Positions 1 through 7,335 of a DNA stretch of 64,000 nt are shown here, one piece after another. The stretch lies in assembly GCA_017617145.1 (NCBI GenBank), contig JAFZWX010000215.1:17292-81291 (forward strand), in the 5' to 3' direction. Position 1 is the stretch's first letter; every line of letters begins with the position of its first letter. The notes beneath the pieces are model-generated. The model ran no database searches, was not told where the DNA came from, and worked only from the letters and a program-made list of their open reading frames with translations. The translations under genes and the position numbers were made by a program. This stretch comes from Treponema sp. GTDB taxonomy: Bacteria; Spirochaetota; Spirochaetia; Treponematales; Treponemataceae.

Positions 1-9
1 GGTGGGAGC

Positions 10-804
10 ATGAATGAAGTAAAATCAGGAATACCAACATTTTCTTTTCTTGAACCTAAAAAGGTTGTTAGAACTTATGAAACAGAAGTTCAATGTCTAA
101 GGAATTTGGCTCATGGAAAATTCAAGGCATTAATAAATGTTTATGATGATGAAACTGAGCAATCTGAAAATGGATGTCCTGAATGTGAAAAAGAGTGGGA
201 ACGAGTAGCAAAGGCTCAACATGAAAAAGAACTTCTGCAGCATTATAAAGATTGCAATATTGAACCGGAATTTTATAGCAAAAAGCTTAATGATTTTAAG
301 GCAAAAACTCCATCACAGGTTGAAGCTTTTAATTCAGTTCAAGATATGATTGACGGCAAAATCAGTACACTTGTTCTGCTTGGTGGTTATGGAACAGGTA
401 AAACAATGCTTGGTTCAATTCTTGCAGATATGTTTAATGGCAAAATCTACACAATGTATGAAATCTCAACAATGATCCGACAGTCATACACAATCAAAGC
501 AGAAAAGACTGAACTTGAAATTGTGAATGAACTTGCATCTGTTCCATTGCTTGTTTTTGATGAAGTAGGAAGAACAAACAGCAGCTCATTTAATATGAAT
601 TGGCTTAGTTATGTTTATGATAAAAGACATACAAGAAAATTAAAGACAGTATTCTTAGGTAATGACCATTTAAGAAAGAATTGTCCTGATGGTGGTTGTG
701 AAAAATGTTTTGAGAATTACATGGACGGTGATGTAATAAGCCGTTTAAGACAGGATTCAAAAGTCATAAATATTGTGGCTGATGATTATAGAGCAGGGAA
801 ATAA
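10..804 (+). CDS. DnaC-like helicase loader ATPase
   Basis: A 264-residue AAA+ ATPase of the DnaC/IstB type, expected to load the replicative helicase during phage replication. Walker A is visible as GGYGTGKT (residues 125-132) and Walker B as LLVFDEVG (180-187). An N-terminal CPEC pair near residue 56 and a C-rich loop near residues 225-235 (CPDGGCEKC) could bind zinc. The start at base 10 has GGGAG only a couple of bases upstream, so the true start is uncertain this close to the window edge. SSB follows 150 bases downstream, which fits a replication operon continuing from the left. Confidence 0.85.
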   Translation: MNEVKSGIPTFSFLEPKKVVRTYETEVQCLRNLAHGKFKALINVYDDETEQSENGCPECEKEWERVAKAQHEKELLQHYKDCNIEPEFYSKKLNDFKAKTPSQVEAFNSVQDMIDGKISTLVLLGGYGTGKTMLGSILADMFNGKIYTMYEISTMIRQSYTIKAEKTELEIVNELASVPLLVFDEVGRTNSSSFNMNWLSYVYDKRHTRKLKTVFLGNDHLRKNCPDGGCEKCFENYMDGDVISRLRQDSKVINIVADDYRAGK

Positions 805-823
805 TTTTAGGAGGAAATAAATT

Positions 824-949
824 ATGGCAAAAACAAGACATACAAGAAACGGTGAAGTTCGTAAACATACAAACAGATCAACCGGTTCTCACATGAACGG
901 AAAAAAGATTGATTCAAAAGTGAATCGAAAATCAAAACTTTATCTGTAA
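824..949 (+). CDS. Small basic protein, 41 aa
   Basis: A 41-codon ORF with a very good ribosome site (AGGAGG, about 9 bases before ATG) between the DnaC-like and SSB genes. It is very rich in Lys, Arg, Asn and His, begins MAKTRHTRNGEV and ends KSKLYL. No membrane segment or cysteine is present. The charge suggests nucleic-acid binding, but I do not recognise a family. Spacing and ribosome site make it a real translated gene of the replication operon rather than a chance ORF. Confidence 0.7.
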   Translation: MAKTRHTRNGEVRKHTNRSTGSHMNGKKIDSKVNRKSKLYL

Positions 950-960
950 GGAGAAAAACT

Positions 961-1425
961 ATGACAGATTTAAATCATGTTGTTTTAATCGGCCGTCTTA
1001 CAAGAGATTTGGGAACCGATGAAAGAAGCTTTGGTTATGCAGGTAATGGTCAGGCAAGAGCAAATGTAAGCATTGCTGTAAATCGAAGCAGAAAAAACGG
1101 TGAAGAATGGGTTGAAGAAGTTTCTTACTTTGATGTAACAATCTGGGGAAAGACAGCAGAAAATCTTAAACCTTATCTGAATAAAGGCAAACAGATTGCC
1201 GTTGACGGTTATTTGAAACAAGATCGTTGGGAAAAAGACGGTCAAAAATTCAGCCGTGTAATAGTTATTGCAAATAACGTGCAGCTTTTAGGTGGAAAAG
1301 ATTCTGATAATTCAAGAGCTCCAACTTTCAAGGCTGCAAATGCAGAAACTTCTGCAGCAACAAATAATGCTCAGACTTTTGAAAATACAGATGGATTCAG
1401 TCCTGATGGTGATATTCCATTTTAA
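961..1425 (+). CDS. ssb: Single-stranded DNA-binding protein
   Basis: A 154-residue bacterial-type SSB. The OB fold begins with NHVVLIGRLTRDL and includes YFDVTIWGKTAENL and a GYLKQDRW strand (about residues 1-115). A low-complexity Ala/Thr/Asn linker leads to the acidic tip ending GDIPF, the usual docking peptide for replication and repair partners. It should coat single-stranded phage DNA in the cytoplasm. AAGGAG lies just upstream of the ATG, and the gene sits between the helicase loader and an HNH gene. Confidence 0.95.
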   Translation: MTDLNHVVLIGRLTRDLGTDERSFGYAGNGQARANVSIAVNRSRKNGEEWVEEVSYFDVTIWGKTAENLKPYLNKGKQIAVDGYLKQDRWEKDGQKFSRVIVIANNVQLLGGKDSDNSRAPTFKAANAETSAATNNAQTFENTDGFSPDGDIPF

Positions 1426-1443
1426 TTTTGGAGATTATAAGTG

Positions 1444-1971
1444 ATGACTAAAATCTGTATAAGATGTGGCAAAGAAAAAGATTTAGAACTCTTTTATAAA
1501 CATTCACAAATGGGTGATGGTCATTTAAATAAATGTATTGAGTGTTGTAAAGAAGATGCAAGAAAGAACGGTAAAACGGAAAGAAAAAGATTGTATGATC
1601 GCAACCGTCCTAATAAAGCAGAACGTGTTTTGAAGAATAAAATCAGGATGCAGAAAATGAAATTAGAGAATCCTGAAAAATATAAAGCACAAAAAAACAA
1701 AGCTCAACAAAATTACAGAAAGAAACATCTTGAAAAATACAAAGCTCATACTTTGTTTTCAGAAGCGATGAAATCAGGAAAGATTATTAAACCTGATTTC
1801 TGTTGGTTATGCGATAAAAAATGTGAACCAGAGGCCCATCATTACGATTATTCAAAACCTTATGATGTAATTTGGTTATGTTCAGAATGTCATCATAAAG
1901 TTCATAAAAATACCAGACTTATCAGAGAATATTGGTCAAAAAAGGAGAATGAAAAAATAAAAAGTAATTAG
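1444..1971 (+). CDS. HNH-like zinc protein, probable endonuclease
   Basis: A 175-residue protein with an N-terminal CIRCGKEK zinc-knuckle and a second CIECC pair, a long basic Lys-rich helix, then a C-terminal CWLCDKKCEPEAHHYDY ... CSECHHKVH segment. The last part has the paired CxxC plus AHH and HHKVH arrangement of HNH/zinc-ribbon nucleases. Cutting DNA is an inference from the motif. GTG at 1441 is an alternative start directly ahead of this ATG; GGAG lies at 1430-1433. It is followed by a GC-richer non-coding segment. Confidence 0.65.
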   Translation: MTKICIRCGKEKDLELFYKHSQMGDGHLNKCIECCKEDARKNGKTERKRLYDRNRPNKAERVLKNKIRMQKMKLENPEKYKAQKNKAQQNYRKKHLEKYKAHTLFSEAMKSGKIIKPDFCWLCDKKCEPEAHHYDYSKPYDVIWLCSECHHKVHKNTRLIREYWSKKENEKIKSN

Positions 1972-2007
1972 ATGCTGTAAGCATTTAATATATAGCAATT
2001 TGGATTG

Positions 2008-2219
2008 ACAGCCGGAAAGACGGCAGCCTTGCCAGGCGGAACGTATGATAGTTGTGGAATTAGACCCACCCAAACAATCATGAATTGTATTTTCCAGTTC
2101 TGCAATGTTCCAGATGACGTTCAACAGGCTTATTTTGGATTTTGCCGGCTTTGAGTAGGGAAATGTCTGCTTCATGCAGCGTGTACAATCGTTACCTTAC
2201 CTACAGTAAAACCGGCTGT
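2008..2219 (+). ncRNA. Candidate structured RNA after HNH gene
   Basis: A roughly 210-base stretch without a convincing ORF that is clearly GC-richer than its surroundings. Its ends are complementary over 8 bases (ACAGCCGG at 2008-2015, CCGGCTGT at 2212-2219). Inside are short hairpins: GCCG-GAAAGA-CGGC (2011-2024), GGCA/TGCC (2022-2033), ACAAT/ATTGT around 2074-2088 and CTGC/GCAG around 2167-2179. It lies between the HNH-like gene and a membrane-protein gene. It could be a structured RNA or the scar of a mobile element; I recognise no known family. Confidence 0.4.
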
Positions 2220-2252
2220 AATATAAACTTTTGTAAAGGGAGGAAAAGCAAA

Positions 2253-2612
2253 ATGAACAAGAAAGTAATTTTCACAATCATTTCAATTGTTGCTTTAATC
2301 GGTGGTATAACACTTGGTTATTTTACAGACATTTGGAATGATTTGCCAGCCATTGCTCTTACCAGTCTTGGTGCAACAGGTTTGTGTATAACAACCTGGA
2401 ACAAGTCAGCAAAGAAAGATGGCTTTGTTCTTGCAAGTATTATCTGTATGGTTGTCTGCGGCATTGCTGGTGCTTTTGCAGAAATGTCAGAAGATAATTT
2501 ACAGAAATTAATTGCAGCAGTTGTTACTGTAGTTGCTTTAATTGCCGGAATTCTTATTCCTGTTATTTCAAATGCAATTGCAAACAAAAAGATTGCTCAG
2601 AAAAAAGAGTGA
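2253..2612 (+). CDS. Small multi-pass membrane protein, holin-like
   Basis: A 119-residue protein with about four hydrophobic segments (near residues 5-25, 32-48, 58-78 and 85-108) and a lysine-rich C-terminus, a size and topology found among holins. The ATG at 2253 is preceded by AAAGGGAGG; the frame stays open further upstream but that part overlaps the structured non-coding stretch and lacks a ribosome site. It is not next to the endolysin (around 60 kb), where a separate holin candidate exists, so a lysis role is doubtful. Confidence 0.6.
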   Translation: MNKKVIFTIISIVALIGGITLGYFTDIWNDLPAIALTSLGATGLCITTWNKSAKKDGFVLASIICMVVCGIAGAFAEMSEDNLQKLIAAVVTVVALIAGILIPVISNAIANKKIAQKKE

Positions 2613-2636
2613 TTTTACTCAGGAGAAAAAACTACA

Positions 2637-2996
2637 ATGGGAACAATTTTTAATCCTTATGCAAGGCAAAACAAATATCACAATGTAAAAACTTACGTTG
2701 ATAAAATTAAGTTTGATTCCAAAAAAGAAGCAAACAGATATTTAGAACTTTGTATGCTTGAAAAATCAGGAATAATAAAAAATCTTGAAAGGCAGAAAAG
2801 GTTTGAAATTGTTCCCAAAACTGATGGGGAGAGAGCCGTTTTTTACATTTCTGATTTTGTTTATTGGGAAGTGAAAAGTGGTAAGCTTGTTTGTGAAGAT
2901 GTAAAATCAGATGCAACAAGACGTGATAAAACATACATCATCAAGAGAAAATTATTTAAGTATTTATACAAAAATTACGAATTTCGTGAAGTGTGA
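2637..2996 (+). CDS. DUF1064-type phage nuclease-like protein
   Basis: A 119-residue protein matching the layout of the DUF1064 phage family: NKYHNVKTYVDKIKFDSKKEANRY near the N-terminus, a basic middle, then FYISDFVY and VCEDVKSDATRRD. The E-anchored helix (KKEANRY) followed by D-F and E-D-V-K resembles a PD-(D/E)xK nuclease core, and relatives are often placed in recombination modules. Activity is inferred. It is the last gene of the left operon, ahead of a strong terminator at 3059-3102. Confidence 0.7.
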   Translation: MGTIFNPYARQNKYHNVKTYVDKIKFDSKKEANRYLELCMLEKSGIIKNLERQKRFEIVPKTDGERAVFYISDFVYWEVKSGKLVCEDVKSDATRRDKTYIIKRKLFKYLYKNYEFREV

Positions 2997-3058
2997 ATTT
3001 CGTTTAAAAACGGCCTGAAATGAGCTTGATTGACAAATATCATTAAAAAGGCCAAATA

Positions 3059-3102
3059 CCCCCTAAATTTTCAATCCTAGGGGCAAATTTAAGGGTTTTT
3101 TT
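3059..3102 (+). terminator. Intrinsic terminator closing the replication operon
   Basis: CCC-C-TAAATTT pairs with AAATTTA-A-GGG and is followed directly by seven T residues. An alternative inner pairing CCCCTA/TAGGGG is also possible. It separates the DUF1064-type gene from the next promoter. Confidence 0.8.
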
Positions 3103-3110
3103 GGTGTTAA

Positions 3111-3161
3111 AAGTAAGCAAAAAACTTACAAACTTGCATAAAGTGTAAGTTATGATATAAT
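3111..3161 (+). promoter_or_regulatory. Promoter with repressor-type palindrome
   Basis: A 21-bp palindrome AAGTAAG-N7-CTTACAA (3111-3131) abuts a promoter with -35 TTGCAT (3134-3139), 16-bp spacer and perfect -10 TATAAT (3156-3161). The spacer carries a further TGTAAG half-site (3144-3149). The same palindrome occurs at 30041, 32361 and 61684, the last beside the repressor gene. It should drive the terminase-side operon and be repressible. Confidence 0.75.
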
Positions 3162-3182
3162 TATATAAAACAGAGGGGAAAA

Positions 3183-3473
3183 ATGCTGTTTGCAGACATT
3201 AATGCAGAAATTGAAAAGTACAAGGTAAAAGCCTTTACTGGACATTTGAAATTCGGAATTGAAAAATCTCAGATTGTTTCAATTACAGAAAACTCTCGTC
3301 TTGAAAAATCAGATAACAACAATGCTGCTTTTGATAAACAGTTATCAGAACTTTGTGCAGATACATTTTATGGCAGCATAGAATTTGACATGGTTCTTGG
3401 AGAAGTGGAACGTCTTAACTATTGCAAAAGTTATAACGGCCAGAACCTGAAAGACAAAATGGGAAAAGTTTAA
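3183..3473 (+). CDS. Hypothetical protein, first gene of packaging operon
   Basis: A 96-residue soluble protein, mildly acidic, beginning MLFADINAEIEKYKVKAF. I do not recognise the family. It is the first gene after the 3111-3161 promoter, with GAGGGG as ribosome site, and it ends one base before the next start codon. That coupling to a zinc-knuckle protein and the terminase small subunit suggests a role in packaging or late-gene control, without direct evidence. Confidence 0.65.
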   Translation: MLFADINAEIEKYKVKAFTGHLKFGIEKSQIVSITENSRLEKSDNNNAAFDKQLSELCADTFYGSIEFDMVLGEVERLNYCKSYNGQNLKDKMGKV

Positions 3474-3474
3474 T

Positions 3475-3675
3475 ATGCAGAAATGTTTGAAGTGTGGAAA
3501 GGATATTAAATATATTGCAACAGGACCAGGTAAAAATGTTGCCTGTAATTCTGAAAGATTACCTTTTGTTACAGAGAATGGCCGACAATTTTTCGGTTAT
3601 TTAATACATGATTGCCAAAGAGCAGAGAATGAAAATGCAAAGGAAAATACAGAAAAACCAGAAAAATCAGAATAA
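3475..3675 (+). CDS. Small zinc-knuckle protein
   Basis: A 66-residue protein beginning MQKCLKCGKDIKY, with further cysteines at CNSERLPF and HDC, giving a plausible C-C-C-H/C zinc site, then a charged Lys/Glu tail. It starts one base after the previous stop. Its last 68 bases overlap the start of the terminase small subunit in another frame, so the two are probably translationally coupled. No enzymatic motif is visible. Confidence 0.6.
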   Translation: MQKCLKCGKDIKYIATGPGKNVACNSERLPFVTENGRQFFGYLIHDCQRAENENAKENTEKPEKSE

Positions 3676-4438
3676 AGTAACGGCTAAGAAAATAGCTAAA
3701 CAGAGAAAGTTAAAGGAACCTACACCAGAGGAAATAAAAGATATTCTGCAACTTCCTGAGGGTTCTGAGGGTGATGAAAAACTTGAAAAAATGCTTTCTG
3801 CTTTTGATGACAAATTCTCCAAAAGAGAAAAACTTTTCATTCTTTTTTATACAAGTCCAATGTCCAAAACATGTGGAAAAGTCAGTCCATCAGGAGCTGC
3901 AGCCGGAGGTTCTTGGAAAAGCTGGGGTAACTGGGTTATTCAACAACCTTATGTAAGACAGAAAATTAATGAAATTACAACGTCTATTTCTTTACAGGAA
4001 CTTGAAGATATTTTCCGTGAAGATATTGAATATAACCGTCAGGTACTTTTGGCTGATCGAACGTCTTTCAAAGAAGATAATCATGTAAGCCTTGAAGATA
4101 AAGGAATTGAGTTTGATACCATCGAGGACAAGAAAATTGCCGATTTAACAGCAACTCAGAAAAAGATGGTTTCCGGATTTGACTATGATAAAAACGGCAG
4201 AGCTCATTTTGCTTTTGAAACAAGAGCATCTGCAAGACAGGCCTTGTTAACTTATCACAAACTTCTTAGCCAGAAACAATCAGGTGCAGAAGAAAAGCGA
4301 ACAGAAACAGTTGTAACTTTGGAAGCAATTAAAGATAAAGCAATTGCTAAGGTTTCAATAATCCAACATAACGATGCAGAAGCAAAAGCAGCCGGTGAGT
4401 TTATTGAAACAATGCAAGACATGGATGAAGAAGCTTAA
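3608..4438 (+). CDS. Probable terminase small subunit
   Basis: A 276-residue protein with a very basic N-terminus, a central segment FSKREKLFILFYTSP that resembles the helix opening the DNA-binding region of Terminase_2-type small subunits, a Trp-rich WKSWGNWVIQQPYVRQKI helix and a long helical C-terminus. It would recognise phage DNA and hand it to the large subunit at 8802. The start is uncertain: ATG at 3608 overlaps the preceding gene, and an in-frame ATG lies at 3629. Assignment rests on context and helix pattern. Confidence 0.55.
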   Translation: MIAKEQRMKMQRKIQKNQKNQNKVTAKKIAKQRKLKEPTPEEIKDILQLPEGSEGDEKLEKMLSAFDDKFSKREKLFILFYTSPMSKTCGKVSPSGAAAGGSWKSWGNWVIQQPYVRQKINEITTSISLQELEDIFREDIEYNRQVLLADRTSFKEDNHVSLEDKGIEFDTIEDKKIADLTATQKKMVSGFDYDKNGRAHFAFETRASARQALLTYHKLLSQKQSGAEEKRTETVVTLEAIKDKAIAKVSIIQHNDAEAKAAGEFIETMQDMDEEA

Positions 4439-4466
4439 AAAATAAAAATATAAGGAGATAAAAACT

Positions 4467-5444
4467 ATGGGAGAACCTAAAAAAAAGAACCTGTACATTA
4501 ATAGTCAGGGAGGACTTGGATTCAATATTGCGCTTGCATCTGTTTCCAAGGAATTAAAACAGAAGTATGACAGAATATGTGTTTTGTCTGCATACTTCGA
4601 TGTGTTTGAGTGTTGTAATTCAATTGATTATGTTTATAAACCTCACGAAATCAGAGATTTTATTTTTGATGCAAAACATGACGATGCAAAATTGATATGT
4701 GAACGCATGTATGATACAGAAGATTTTATTTACAAAAAATTATCCTATGCTGATGCCTGGAGAAAGGCTTGTGATTTACCTGTAAAAGGTAATAAAAACG
4801 GTTCTGATACAATCTCAGAATTACATCCATTAAAAAAATATCCGAATATTGAAAAATTCATTAATGATGCTATGCAGCAAATTCAGGAAAGTGGTTATGA
4901 AAACTTTGTTATCATGCAGTTTGAGGGCGGTCAATCTCCATTGGTAGAAGTTCCAAGAGATCAAAACGGAAATCCAGATTGGTCAAAGGTTCCAACTAAC
5001 TATGATAACGAACCGCTTAAAAGACATTATCCGTATGAAAAAGCTCAGGAATTTATAAAACTTTTTCAAGAAAAACATCCCAAAACAGCTGTTGTTATGT
5101 ATCAGCTGCCGAATGAACATAAGTATGAAAATACAATCTGCATGGAAATGCCTTATTTATGTTTTTATGAACTTGCTAAAAAAGTAGAGTGTATGGGAAC
5201 GGTTTCAATTGATTCTTCCTTGCAGCATCTTGTGGCCGGAATTAATAATTCTGTAGTTTTGTGGGGACATTCACTTCCAGACAGTTTTGGGTATGAATAC
5301 AACAAGAATATTCTGCAGCCATGTAACAGAGACGATATTCTCTACTTTTCTGCATTGGGACCATCAGGTGCAAGGATTGATTATATTCAGCCAGAAGAAC
5401 TTCTTAAAGAAGTTGACGCCTATTTATTTGCTAAAAAGGATTAA
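4467..5444 (+). CDS. Glycosyltransferase family 9-like protein
   Basis: A 325-residue protein that resembles ADP-heptose heptosyltransferases (GT9): an N-terminal NSQGGLGFNIALASVSKEL loop and a C-terminal SIDSSLQHLVAGINNSVVLWG, which matches the usual D-S-x-x-x-H-L-A-A-x-x-x-x-x-V-x-L-(F/W)-G nucleotide-sugar motif. It presumably transfers a sugar to a surface glycan, phage DNA or a virion protein; the acceptor cannot be read from sequence. GGAGAT precedes the ATG. It is followed after two bases by a nucleotidyltransferase-like gene, suggesting a two-gene sugar pathway. Confidence 0.6.
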   Translation: MGEPKKKNLYINSQGGLGFNIALASVSKELKQKYDRICVLSAYFDVFECCNSIDYVYKPHEIRDFIFDAKHDDAKLICERMYDTEDFIYKKLSYADAWRKACDLPVKGNKNGSDTISELHPLKKYPNIEKFINDAMQQIQESGYENFVIMQFEGGQSPLVEVPRDQNGNPDWSKVPTNYDNEPLKRHYPYEKAQEFIKLFQEKHPKTAVVMYQLPNEHKYENTICMEMPYLCFYELAKKVECMGTVSIDSSLQHLVAGINNSVVLWGHSLPDSFGYEYNKNILQPCNRDDILYFSALGPSGARIDYIQPEELLKEVDAYLFAKKD

Positions 5445-5446
5445 AA

Positions 5447-5902
5447 ATGACGGTTGGTATTTGTTCCGGGTATTTTCAACGTTTTCATAAAGGGCATGTT
5501 GATTACATTCAGTCTGCAATTAATTTTTTTGATCATGTTGTTGTGATTGTAAACAATGACATACAACAGAAAAAAAAGTATGCAGATTTTTCTGATATTA
5601 GAAATTCAGAAGATATTAAGTTTGAAATCATGAAGATATTCTCCAAAGATATGCCAAGAATCATTACATCAATTGATACTGATGAAAGTGTTTGCCAAAC
5701 GCTGAGCCTTATCCGGAGCTTATACCCGAAATGTACTTTGTATTTCTGTAAGGATGCAGACAGAAATAAAAAAAATATTCCTGAAACAAAAATCCTAAGA
5801 AAATGCAGAATTAAATATATTAATTTTCTTAATCCAAAAATAGATTCTTCAACAGAAATCATGAAGAAAGGTGGGAACTATGAGATTCAGAATAATAAAT
5901 AA
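5447..5902 (+). CDS. Cytidylyltransferase-like nucleotidyltransferase
   Basis: A 151-residue protein of the HxGH nucleotidyltransferase superfamily (TagD/HldE C-terminal type). It begins with GICSGYFQRFHKGHVDYI, where HKGH is the catalytic motif, and has a C-terminal IDSSTEI that corresponds to the usual S/T-rich nucleotide-binding motif. It would activate a phosphorylated sugar or polyol with CTP or ATP. The gene starts two bases after the GT9-like gene, and its end overlaps the next start by 23 bases. Confidence 0.7.
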   Translation: MTVGICSGYFQRFHKGHVDYIQSAINFFDHVVVIVNNDIQQKKKYADFSDIRNSEDIKFEIMKIFSKDMPRIITSIDTDESVCQTLSLIRSLYPKCTLYFCKDADRNKKNIPETKILRKCRIKYINFLNPKIDSSTEIMKKGGNYEIQNNK

Positions 5903-6488
5903 AAATCCTATTTTTGATTATCGTGAAGCTTGTAAAATTACTCAGGGAATTGACATGGGAAATCCATACATTAAAGACATAGAAAATGAATTTAAGCCTA
6001 AAAATGAAGTTGAGTTCTGGATAAAACAGATTGTTGCCAATCATTCCACTTTAAGAAGTATTCATTTCAGGCTTGTTGATATACGGCCAAAATCTGTAAT
6101 CATGCAATTAATAAGAGCAACTAAAGGTCATCCACAACCAGAAGTTCAGAGCAGCCGTCCTGATTGGAATGATGGAAAAGAAAGAAGTTTAGACCCTTAT
6201 GAAGATAAACTGTTTATGCAAGATCATACGGCAGAGAGTTTTATAGAAATGGCTAAACAGCGCCTTTGTGCCAGAACAGAAGAAAGAACAAGAAAAGCAA
6301 TGCAAGAAATGGTACAGGAACTTAGAAAAAGTAAAGAACCATTTTTAAGAGCTGTAGGTTATTGTTGTCTGCCTTATTGTAAATGGTATGGTGCCTGTCC
6401 TGAAATAAAAGGATGTGGAAAAGAAATTCCACTTTCAAGGAATTTTATTAATGAATATCTGTTAAACAGAGAAAAGCCGGAGTTTTAG
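5880..6488 (+). CDS. ThyX-like flavin-dependent synthase relative
   Basis: A 202-residue protein whose middle resembles the ThyX fold used by some phages: a DIRPKSVIMQLIRATKGHP helix followed by EVQSSRPDW, comparable to the R-H-x(n)-Q/S-x-R-D signature in phage ThyX relatives. The canonical RHRxxSxNExSxRY is not present, so a changed substrate or lost activity is possible. The C-terminus has a Cys-rich patch (CCLPYCKWYGACPEIKGCG). AAAGGTGGG precedes ATG 5880. With the 7336 gene it could belong to pyrimidine or modified-base metabolism. Confidence 0.45.
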   Translation: MRFRIINKNPIFDYREACKITQGIDMGNPYIKDIENEFKPKNEVEFWIKQIVANHSTLRSIHFRLVDIRPKSVIMQLIRATKGHPQPEVQSSRPDWNDGKERSLDPYEDKLFMQDHTAESFIEMAKQRLCARTEERTRKAMQEMVQELRKSKEPFLRAVGYCCLPYCKWYGACPEIKGCGKEIPLSRNFINEYLLNREKPEF

Positions 6489-6490
6489 AA

Positions 6491-6598
6491 ATGAGTGGAA
6501 TTGAAATGACAGAAGAAGAAAAAGCCGATTGGCAGAAAGCTTTTACTGATATTGAAGAATCTATAGAACAGGTAATGAAGAACGGTGAAGATTTGTAA
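6491..6598 (+). CDS. Small acidic ORF, 35 aa
   Basis: A 35-residue acidic, probably helical peptide (MSGIEMTEEEKADWQ...) starting two bases after the ThyX-like gene, with CCGGAG a few bases upstream. Its 3' end overlaps the GTG start of the following HNH gene by 14 bases. The tight packing argues for translation; no function is visible. Confidence 0.5.
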   Translation: MSGIEMTEEEKADWQKAFTDIEESIEQVMKNGEDL

Positions 6599-7007
6599 AA
6601 CAAAATTGGACTATCGTTATCTTACAGATCAATACTGCATTTATACTTGTAAAAACGGTAGAAAATATAAGGTTTTTAAGAACGGACTGATTATATCATG
6701 TGCATTTGAAATGACTGATAGGTTGGGAAGAAAAAGGATTTATGAAGAAAAGCAATGTATTCCAACACTTTCCAATACAGGTTATTTTGAGATATTTTTA
6801 GGTGGCAGAAAAGGAGAATTGTGGTTATTACATAGGCTTGTTGCAAACTGTTGGTTAGATACACCTGAACAACAGACGGTTATCGAACATATTAATCAAA
6901 ATAAAGGGGATAATTGTGCTGAGAATTTACGATGGATTACACCAGAAGAATATGCTGAAAAATATCTAAACAACCTAAAAAAAATGAAAAATGGTGAAAA
7001 TCTATGA
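6585..7007 (+). CDS. HNH homing endonuclease-like protein
   Basis: A 140-residue protein starting at GTG. The segment LLHRLVANCWLDTPEQQTVI...EHINQNKGDNCAENLRW matches the HNH homing-endonuclease layout (L-H-R-L-V-A, then H-I-(N/D)-x-(N)-K-x-(D)-N-x-x-x-N-L-x-W). It probably cuts intron- or gene-less phage alleles and spreads itself. The ATGA-type overlap with the next ORF, and the similar first residues of the two (MKIC), suggest a local duplication. Confidence 0.75.
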   Translation: MKICKTKLDYRYLTDQYCIYTCKNGRKYKVFKNGLIISCAFEMTDRLGRKRIYEEKQCIPTLSNTGYFEIFLGGRKGELWLLHRLVANCWLDTPEQQTVIEHINQNKGDNCAENLRWITPEEYAEKYLNNLKKMKNGENL

Positions 7008-7189
7008 AAATATGTAGAACTCAAAAAGAATTTGAGTATTGGAAAGAACATTATGCAGAAATGTATGGTGGAATATTAGTCAATGCAAGGCTGAAAATCA
7101 TATATACTCCGGAAGATAAACTTTATCAGAAGAAGTATTTGAACAGAGAGGTAAAACGTGGAAAAGAAAAAAATATGCGGCCGGTGTAG
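7004..7189 (+). CDS. Hypothetical protein, MKIC-type start
   Basis: A 61-residue protein beginning MKICRTQKEFEYWKEHY, which resembles the start of the preceding HNH protein at both amino-acid and nucleotide level. It overlaps the HNH stop (ATGA). It contains no HNH motif and may be an independent copy of an N-terminal domain. Its end overlaps the next small gene. Confidence 0.5.
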   Translation: MKICRTQKEFEYWKEHYAEMYGGILVNARLKIIYTPEDKLYQKKYLNREVKRGKEKNMRPV

Positions 7190-7331
7190 ATTTTGTGAAA
7201 AAGATGACGGTTTACCTTACTGTTGCTTGAAAGAACTGTTTACAACCGTAGAACTTGATCATGAATGTGATGAAAGGGATTTTTACGGAAGTCTGATGTT
7301 TACGGCAGAAAAAAAACGAAAGGAGAAATAA
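7158..7331 (+). CDS. Cys-rich zinc-knuckle microprotein, 57 aa
   Basis: A GTG-initiated 57-residue ORF overlapping the previous gene by 32 bases, with GAGAGG upstream. It has CGRCRFCEKDDGLPYCC near the N-terminus and a further Cys/His pair (DHECDE), consistent with a small zinc-binding protein, followed by an acidic and then basic tail. It ends four bases before the next ATG. Confidence 0.5.
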   Translation: MEKKKICGRCRFCEKDDGLPYCCLKELFTTVELDHECDERDFYGSLMFTAEKKRKEK

Positions 7332-7335
7332 AACT

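Noticed and set aside
985..1245. Leftward ORFs opposite SSB and similar long antisense ORFs through the virion genes
   Set aside because: They lack ribosome sites, have unnatural composition (Phe/Ile/Ser-rich or Leu/His-rich) and lie opposite well-supported genes.
1444..2219. IscB/HEARO-type RNA-guided system or group I intron
   Set aside because: The HNH protein is only 175 residues without the other nuclease domain, and no interrupted gene or intron core was recognised.
2253..2612. Main holin
   Set aside because: Topology fits, but the 60213 gene lies directly before the endolysin and is the better candidate.
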